Shown: positions 56,818 to 64,000 of the stretch, in pieces
Layout: each line of letters starts with the position of its first letter
How positions within the stretch are numbered: position 1 is the first letter of the stretch
Assembly: GCA_947652115.1 (NCBI GenBank)
Contig: OX393568.1
Location: 2,101,133 to 2,165,132, forward strand
Length of the DNA: 64,000 nucleotides
Direction: 5' to 3'
Source of the DNA: Blastomussa wellsi
Lineage: Eukaryota > Cnidaria > Anthozoa > Scleractinia > Plerogyridae
Position numbers and translations under genes: made by a program
Notes under the pieces: model-generated
Databases searched by the model: none
What the model was told of the DNA's origin: nothing
What the model saw: the letters and a program-made list of their open reading frames with translations, nothing else

Positions 56818-56926
56818 GGACATTACATGGCCGCGTGGAGATACGAAATTCCTCTTCGAGTGTTGGAAGAAATATGTTCCAACACAAGAAAAGAAATTTC
56901 GTATCTCCAAGCGGCCATGTAATATT
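56818..56926. repeat. palindromic MITE (ATTACATGGCCGC family)
   Basis: Arms ACATTACATGGCCGCGTGGA...GATACGAAATT and the inverse ending CGGCCATGTAATATT, with GTGTTGGAA/TTCCAACAC in the middle. Confidence 0.85.
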
Positions 56927-57433
56927 CTGTTTACTATATAAAGAACAATGAACTTCCAAACCTTTTTTCTTTTTCTGCGAAAGGCGCAATTTATTGCATA
57001 ACCATAACAACGGTGATATTTTCACATGTGAAGATAACACGTTAACTTTATGTGTTAAGATATGTTTTTGCTCAAAAGCTCACCTGGTATTTCACTGCTG
57101 TTTATGTAATAAACACCCTCCAAATGAATTTTTACTTCATAGGCACTTTAATGAATCTAGCGTAAAGATGTCAGGAATGGAAAATTCTGTTTAGTAAGTT
57201 TGAGAAGTGTCCACGTTGAAGAAGATTTTTAATTATTTGAATTTGTATTCCAGTAACATTGGGACCTCGTTACCAGGTGTCAATAAGATCACGAACAGCC
57301 ACGCTTGGGTTGGACCGAGTGATTCCAATGGCACCTGCTTTTGAGGAAGGAGCAATTGTGCATTTTGTGTTTTAATGTTTGGAAGGTATTGTGGAGAGCC
57401 AGCAACTCTCACTAAGTTAGTTGGGACCGACCC

Positions 57434-57642
57434 AATAGACCATTTTACAGTTCTGTGAAATGTAAACAGGCCTCTGTGTGAAAGCGAGGCTCGGGGTGAC
57501 CTTGCCAGACCAGACCAGAAACTAGTTAGCATAACAACATAAGGATTTACATATTAAAAGCAAGAGGGTTTGTATCAAAACAAGGTCTCAATTCCACTCA
57601 AAGGCTTGGTAACTAAGCACAGAACTGTAAAATGGCCTATTA
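57434..57642. repeat. MITE with 24-25 bp terminal inverted repeats
   Basis: AATAGACCATTTTACAGTTC(TGTG) on the left and its inverse CACAGAACTGTAAAATGGCC(TATT) on the right. The interior is 160 bp, not palindromic, and has no open frame of note. Confidence 0.75.
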
Positions 57643-57825
57643 ATATTGTCCATCATTAAAAGGTATCCAGCTTCAAAACAAGTTTGTATACAGTAAAATG
57701 ACTGAAAATGGCGCAATTAGACCAACACCAGTTGTCCATCTTACATCGGTGTATGTCGCAAAGAGAGATGACTGTAGTACTGCAATAGCGTTAGGGAACT
57801 TGGCGGTTTGTGTGGTCCTCATACT

Positions 57826-57847
57826 TAATTATTATTATTATTATTGT
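57826..57847 (+). repeat. (ATT)n microsatellite
   Basis: About seven perfect ATT units. Confidence 0.9.
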
Positions 57848-58030
57848 TTTTAATTACTAGAAACAAGTTTCTAATGTTTTGAAGATAGCGGGGTAGACTT
57901 TTTTACCGTTTTTGTTTCCGAAAGGTTTATTTAACTTGTGGGCTGTTGCAAACTTTGCCTCAACAAAAACCGATATTGTTTCTTGATTTCAGTGTACAGG
58001 TGGCATTTTGAATGTTACTAGTGTCACCTT

Positions 58031-58067
58031 GTCACGCGATGCTTGTTGGGAAGAAGCGTTGCGTGAC
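58031..58067. repeat. GTCACGC hairpin
   Basis: Inverted 14-bp arms GTCACGCGATGCTT / AAGCGTTGCGTGAC with two mismatches and a 9-nt loop. A related but partial motif is near 15085-15125. Confidence 0.6.
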
Positions 58068-58629
58068 CCAGTTACAGCTGCGAAAAGACTGCTGGACTTT
58101 TGGAATGTAAGCTGGTTGTACATAATAAATCAGGTTTTATACCGATACCGTATGAGTGTCTTATTTTCTTCTATGGGTTTATGGAGTGTTCATGGAGTAT
58201 TCTTGCAAATGTCTAAATTCCCGCACTCTAATGCGAAGGTGTCGCCGGTCCGTCAAGGCGGGAAATCAGGAGCGCAGGGAATGATGGTTTACCCTGTGAG
58301 ACTCTGCCTGCAGGGTATTATGGTTGGGTTGCACTCCGCGGGGTCCGATATGATTTCCCGTTCGCATCAGTCCCACAACGCCACGCGAACCGCGCAAAAA
58401 AAATCAAACGCAAAGCGCACCCACACAGCATGAAAAGATAACTTTACTGCGGTGTAAAGCCAACTTAAAGCTGGTGTAATCGTCCCCTTTCAGCTCCTTT
58501 ACGCCCCCTTTCAGTTTTTTAAAGCTGACCTTTATGCCAGCTTTACACTCGTAATTAAAGCTTGAGTAAATGCATTTAAACATTTAAGTAACTTTAACAA
58601 GCTTTAATTCATAGCGTAAAGTTGGTTAA

Positions 58630-59330
58630 CCAACTTTCAGCAGGTTTAAGTCAACTTTAATTTTACGTAAATCTCCATTTTCGTGCTGTGCCAGTACGAT
58701 CAGGGCGCGACGCCAGGGGACGAGGCAAAATGCGAATACAGCTGCTTGCCATCGCTTTTGAATGGTTTGCAAAAGCCTAACTGGTGAAGAGTTTTGAGGG
58801 GCGGCTGCGATCGCTTGCTTCGGGCTTAGTTGTTCGGTGACGTCATCACTTACTGACAATGGATCCAGTCTCCCAGCTATATTCAAAGCGGGTATAGGGT
58901 ACAAAGCACTTCAGTTTTCAAGTTTAAAACTATGACGGCGAGTTGATACCAATACGGAAAATTCCACACGACTGTCCAATATGAATATCGAAATCATTCT
59001 GACAGAGCTAATGCAAAAACACCCCGTTTTGGTGCAAAAACGCCAATATACCTGTAGTAGATCTCGGCCTCATTTCCAGGGTTTACCAATGATCTGGACC
59101 GAAACTTTTCCGGCAGGTAGAAAGGCTGGAGAGAGTCGAATACAGTGAGAAAAGAAAGGCCGAGGGAAAGAAAAGGAGCATTTAAAAATCCAGAACGATT
59201 CAGCAAAAAAATAGCGTGTGCTGGATGATTCGGGGTAAACTTTCCCAACGGAAATGTTGTGGTTAAATTTGATCCTTGGTGATTTTCTTCTGTTTCAAAA
59301 TATCGTACATTGCCATATCCCACAACAAAG
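58630..59330. repeat. composite dispersed repeat, copy 2 of the 620-850 family
   Basis: Segment 58978-59210 matches 620-850. The adjoining 58630-58910 reads, on the minus strand, as a repeat-like frame (AIAAAPQNSSPVRLLQTIQK) of a kind I associate with coral hypothetical proteins. I treat it as a repeat, not a gene. Confidence 0.5.
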
Positions 59331-62300
59331 GAAAAGATTCAAACCAAGGATAATATCCAACCACAACAGAAACAAGTTTTGGTTCGAATTATGGCGAGGT
59401 TTTTGAGAAATCGAAACTCCTCTATATATGTGTTAAATCATTCTAAAGCTACGTACGCGCGGATTGTTGTCAGTGGAAGTTTAGAGTAACTTTCACAAAA
59501 GTGTCAACAAATTTGCACTGAATGCCAACTAATGCTTCAGTATTCCCTGAAAGGAACCACGCCATCAGTCTAAAAAGTTTCAGAGTCCTTTATGACAGAG
59601 TGTCTTGTTGTGCGAACCGAAGAAAGAACAAATTCCAAGCAAAATAAACCAATACAAAAGAACTGGTTTCCGGTGTAGACATAATTATATAATGCTGGAG
59701 GCACTCCCAAGTTTGACGTCAGTTGTTGAAACTTGGAAACTTTTATATTGCGACCTACAACGGTTTAACGCTCTCGGGTAACAAAGAGCTTATTCAATCC
59801 GACAGTAAAATTCAGAATTTACTCACACTGGATGAATTTGAAAACACATTTTTTTGTTTTTAATTCCGTATTGCAATTTCTCGTACCGTCTTTATGCAAA
59901 CTACGAAAAAAAACTATTGAACTTCTTTATTGAGATGAAAATACCATGATTGGTAATAAATTAAAGAGCTAGGAACAAGACACAAATACTACTGTTGACA
60001 TTTCAGAATAACTGAAGAACTTTCCGTCTTGCGTCCAATCTGCCAGCTACTGTGCTGAATAATTGATACAAATAATTGACAAGAATTCAAGATAGAGACT
60101 TACCGAATTATCTTCCCTGCCAGCAGAGTTCTCTGTCAGTTATTTGTCTCCAAAAGACTATTCAAATCAAGCAATTACTTTAAGTGAAGTGAGCGCTTTA
60201 ATTTGTGGTTGCTCGCATCAATTTTAAAACAGACGGCTTTCGGCCGGCTATATGTCAGTAATGTTTAGACCAATTCAAAACAAATAAAAGCCATGTTCCT
60301 AAACTGCACACTTACGATAGGGCTGAATAATTAACTTGAAGACGACAAATTCGAAAAAGAGCTTAGAGTAGGTCGATTACAGCTGACAAAGAGAAGATCG
60401 CCTCTACGACATTCCGATTTCGCAGAGAGCAAGAGAAGATAAAATAGAGAAAATACTTGTGAAAAATTCGACTCAGTGTACACTGATCCGTTTTGAATGT
60501 TTTGATTTTATACCCGACTGTTAACTAAGCCCCCAGTTTTCAACTCGTTTGTGCGAAGCACTCTGAATGAAGTTCTCAGCACAGCGATGGATATTTTAAA
60601 AATGGCCAGAGAAAAGCTTGTCGCCCGAGTTTCGTAAATTGCAACAAGGTAAAATGAAAAAGATATATATATAATGGGAGTTTTGGTAAAACTGTAAAAC
60701 AGAATAAGCCCAACTTTGTTCTTCGCTATTTGCTAAATAAATAATCAATTCAATTTTTGTCAGCAGCAGAAGTACTTGAATGTAATTTTATCCCAACAAG
60801 TTTCGTTAAACTTGGTAAAGTTATAATTAAATTCTCTGCTTAATTATAAGAATTAGCTAACTACTGAACTGGCGTAAAATAATTGATTTGCAACGCATAT
60901 TATTTCTAGAAAGTAAAAACCGTGAGCTGAAGGGGCATATTCGACAAAAATCGAGTAGCAGAATAATTTAAATCATATTGCGTTATTTTTTAGCCTTAAT
61001 AAAAGGTAAAGATGTAAGTAATTATTTGTGATAACACCGACAACAATTTCTTATCAGAGCCTGAGAGTTTACAAACTCTAGGCAAAATCTAACGTGTAGC
61101 CATTTTGTAAAATCGCCTTTAAGCGATTCAGTGGAATTATAGTGGAACTTCGAAATTTGTTTTCGACGTTTGGTGTTGTTAGAAAAGATTTCTCTTGATA
61201 ATATATTTGAAGTAGTAACACAAAAGCTTGCAGTAAGGTGTTAATCATTTTGGTACATAATTTTGTCCAATGAATGCTCGAAGTCCTAACGGATTCCGTC
61301 TTAAACTAAAATATCAAATTCGAATCATTACTTGTTCAAACCTGTTTTAAATGTTAGATAACTAAAAACATTCAAGTAGCTAGACTTCTCTCTCATCGGC
61401 GGCAACTGTTGTGTTAGACTTGATCCAGTTTGTGTAGCCGTACCCCCGCGGTATCAAAGATTAAAATTCGTCAGTTTCAGTTGCCGTGACAAATATCATG
61501 TTTGTAATTGAGCTGACCACACATTAATAAATTCCTGCGCTGGTCCACCCACATCTGGAGTTTTCTTTCATAATCACGATACAAACATAACATCGTAGTT
61601 GCGAGACATACTGAAAATTCCCGACACACCCACGATTGAAACCGATTACCCGAAGATAAACACGGTAGGTTTCGCACTCGCCTGGTGGCCGATTTGATAA
61701 ATTCGCTTTGTTCCGTTAAAAGCAAACATAATTGTCAATTTTGAAATAGTGTCAAAGACTTACAAATCGCACTTAGGAAATTGTATGCATTAATGTTTAT
61801 CTTGTAAATCATGTGAAAATATTGAAGATATGTGTTGGTTGGATTTTAGCCGAGTCCGCCAAGTTGCCTCGTCCCTGAGTTCAGTGTAGAATCTCAGAAT
61901 CAATGTTTTGTGGTGATTTTTGGGTATATTTGGGAGGAGGGAGTTTTTCTTAAAGGAGAAGCAAAATTTGGAGAAATAATAAATAGTGAAGATTTAATGT
62001 GTAAAAATTAGAATTTGAAGCTTAAAATTAGAATATGCACACCCAAACGTTAGTCCCCCTACCAAGCTGGGGTGCTCTTCGGTGGGGGTCATCCTTATAC
62101 CTTCTCTCAACCTCTCAAAATTTCATTCAAATTCAGGTAGACCCCCACCTTAAGCCGTAATTGATAGGTGTAAGTTGGACGTGTGTCTATCTACAGGCTA
62201 TCTTGACTATCTTGTTGGTATAGAAACAGTTGATCCAGGGAATACCCTGTCCATCCAGTGTGCGAGTGAATATCTTCTAACAGTTTTAAGAAAGCGTTGA

Positions 62301-64000
62301 ATTCCAGACCTACAAAATTGTCAGAAACATCCAAAAAGAAATTTCCAAAAAAGAGAAACAAATGTTTTTCAATTTGATAGTTTTAATAATTTATTTGATA
62401 AACCTACGGCTAAATATAAATACAATCAGCTCACTAGTATTCGTGGAATGGTGAATATTTATAAACAAAATGACCTTATTTTTTCGGGATTTTTCTTCAG
62501 GTTTATTTTCATTTTCAATAGTACTTATTCAGAGCAACAGCTTGCCTTTTCTTTTTACTTTTTGAAGTTCGAGACAACTATAAAAATCTACAACTACAAA
62601 ATCTCTTGCTTGTGGATAATGTCCAGCTTCCGCCGTATGATGAAATGAACTGAAAAGAATCTGGTGCCATTAACTCTCAGAGTTATTTTCGTTCAATATT
62701 AATAGTACTAGCTTCGCTGTATCCAGTAATGTTTTGTTGGTTTTTTCTACTGGATACAGTCGAATTCAGTTAGAGATTGGCCTCATGAGTATTGTACTAA
62801 ACTGACATGACTGTTCACAGTGACTGCTTGGAATTCCTTCGATATGAGTGCTGAATCTCGCAGAAGATGTGTACAAAACAAACTCAGCACTGGCGGGAGT
62901 TAGTAACCAGTCGCTGTTTTCGGCACATTGTAAGCTTCAGCAAAGAGGTTTTACGGACTATCTTCATAGTTTTATTCTAACAGGCATGCGTAAAATAATG
63001 AACTGACAGTTTCAACGGAGTTGGCCGCCAGAGAACTATATATTAAGAAAAAAAAACTGAAAAATGTGTCAGTGAGTTGAATATTACAGAGTTCCGTTTT
63101 AGCAATGAAGGATTTATTTTTCGGACAAAAAGTCATGAAATATAAACTCAGACGTGTGACAAAACTTAGAAAATTATTTCTTGGGCGCTGGAGGTTTAAT
63201 ACAAGATTTGAGTGCAGCAAACTGCGCAATTTCTGCCGGTAAGCATTTGTTTTTATAGATAGAATTTGCCAGTTTTAAACTTGCGGCGCGCATATATTCG
63301 AAGCGGCAAAATTCTGAAACACTGTTTTGTGCGAAACATACAAACTGTACAAACGATTCTGTAAGGCATCACTGTTGTGGCTGCACCGTTTACACGTTAT
63401 TTTTTACGTTTCGGCGAAAACGTGATGTTGTAGCGTTATTTTTGACACACACTAATAACCGTAACTGTGACAAATACTTTTATATACTTATTCTGTTTAT
63501 TTAACAAACATATCATTATGTCCAAAAGAATTCCTGAACGTCTTACGCAGTCCATATATCAAGCAAATCATTTTGCTTTACTTCCCGGGAGAAAAATCCA
63601 ATTCGAGCAAATTAATTGGCATCGGCTTTGTATCTGCATTGCCTGCCATCATGTTCCATTAGCACAGGGCGCTATCGTGTTATGGTCGTGTATTATTTGC
63701 AAATTCAAAACTGATAAGCTTTACAAAGAAGTTTTACCAAGCTCATAAGGATACGGCTATGACGAACGATCTGACCCATAGCAGTTGAAGGCAGTCGTTT
63801 TTCTCCTTTCACTGACCACTGCACGCTTAAACTGTCTCCGACGTGACGAATTTGTTCAGCATAAAACGCTGATTCACATGAACATGAAATCGATCCGAGA
63901 AAGTGTGTTGTCACTTGAGCTGCACCGGAAAACCGCATTTGACGTCAAACGACGTGCTACGGCATCACCGCAGGAAATGACCTGATCAACAAGAAATTCC

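Larger units (their letters stand above)
55653..64000. other. downstream region, no gene recognised
   Basis: Begins with the phosphatase 3' UTR (end not determined). It contains MITEs at 56818 and 57434, an (ATT)n tract, a hairpin at 58031 and repeat blocks to about 59330. From 59340 to 64000 it is AT-rich with only short open frames, and I see no domain, RNA gene or repeat family there. Confidence 0.6.

Noticed and set aside
58626..58904. A hypothetical protein gene on the minus strand
   Set aside because: The 92-codon frame lies inside a dispersed repeat block and has no splice or promoter context.
59340..64000. Further genes at the right end
   Set aside because: All frames are under 100 codons, without recognisable motifs or in-frame splice partners.

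Overview
The window looks like nuclear DNA of an anthozoan cnidarian, most likely a stony coral. The genes are intron-rich with canonical GT-AG introns, one gene is a single-exon rhodopsin-class receptor, and the intergenic and intronic DNA is packed with short palindromic elements and tRNA-derived SINEs. A repeat carrying TTGGTTTTATCAACTGGG is one I associate with coral genomes. The species call rests on memory of families, not on a search.

Five protein genes can be supported. (1) 8211 to 2136, minus: a six-exon type I membrane protein (715 aa) with a signal peptide, five CUB domains, one membrane helix and a short tail. (2) 11427 to 10447, minus: an intronless class A GPCR of 326 aa. (3) 14088 to 22423, plus: a paralogue of gene 1, with at least five CUB domains and a membrane helix, interrupted by a 200-N assembly gap. 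Its signal peptide is built from two very small exons. Genes 1 and 3 are divergent, with the GPCR between their 5' ends. (4) 42402 to 25807, minus: an 18-exon TBC1D1/TBC1D4 (AS160)-like Rab GTPase-activating protein (1277 aa) with two PTB regions, Akt-type phosphosites, a TBC domain with both catalytic fingers and a C-terminal coiled coil. (5) 46605 to 55652, plus: an 11-exon PP2C-family Ser/Thr phosphatase (318 aa) with an N-myristoylation signal. Genes 4 and 5 are divergent across about 4.2 kb. All splice junctions listed keep the reading frame.

The rest is mostly repeats. There are several hairpin (MITE-like) families with two or three copies in the window, a TTAA-flanked 1.44-kb element in a phosphatase intron, and a short retroelement-like family whose three copies are each flanked by a different 9-11 bp direct repeat. 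There are also tRNA-headed SINEs, a 21-22 bp minisatellite and trinucleotide tracts. The last about 4.7 kb (59340-64000) and the first 2.1 kb contain no gene I can support.

The two CUB receptors and the GPCR suggest a cell-surface or signalling neighbourhood. The Rab-GAP and the phosphatase are conserved intracellular regulators with no evident link to it. I see no operon-like or defence-system organisation; the most unusual content is the paralogous CUB receptor pair and the repeat families.
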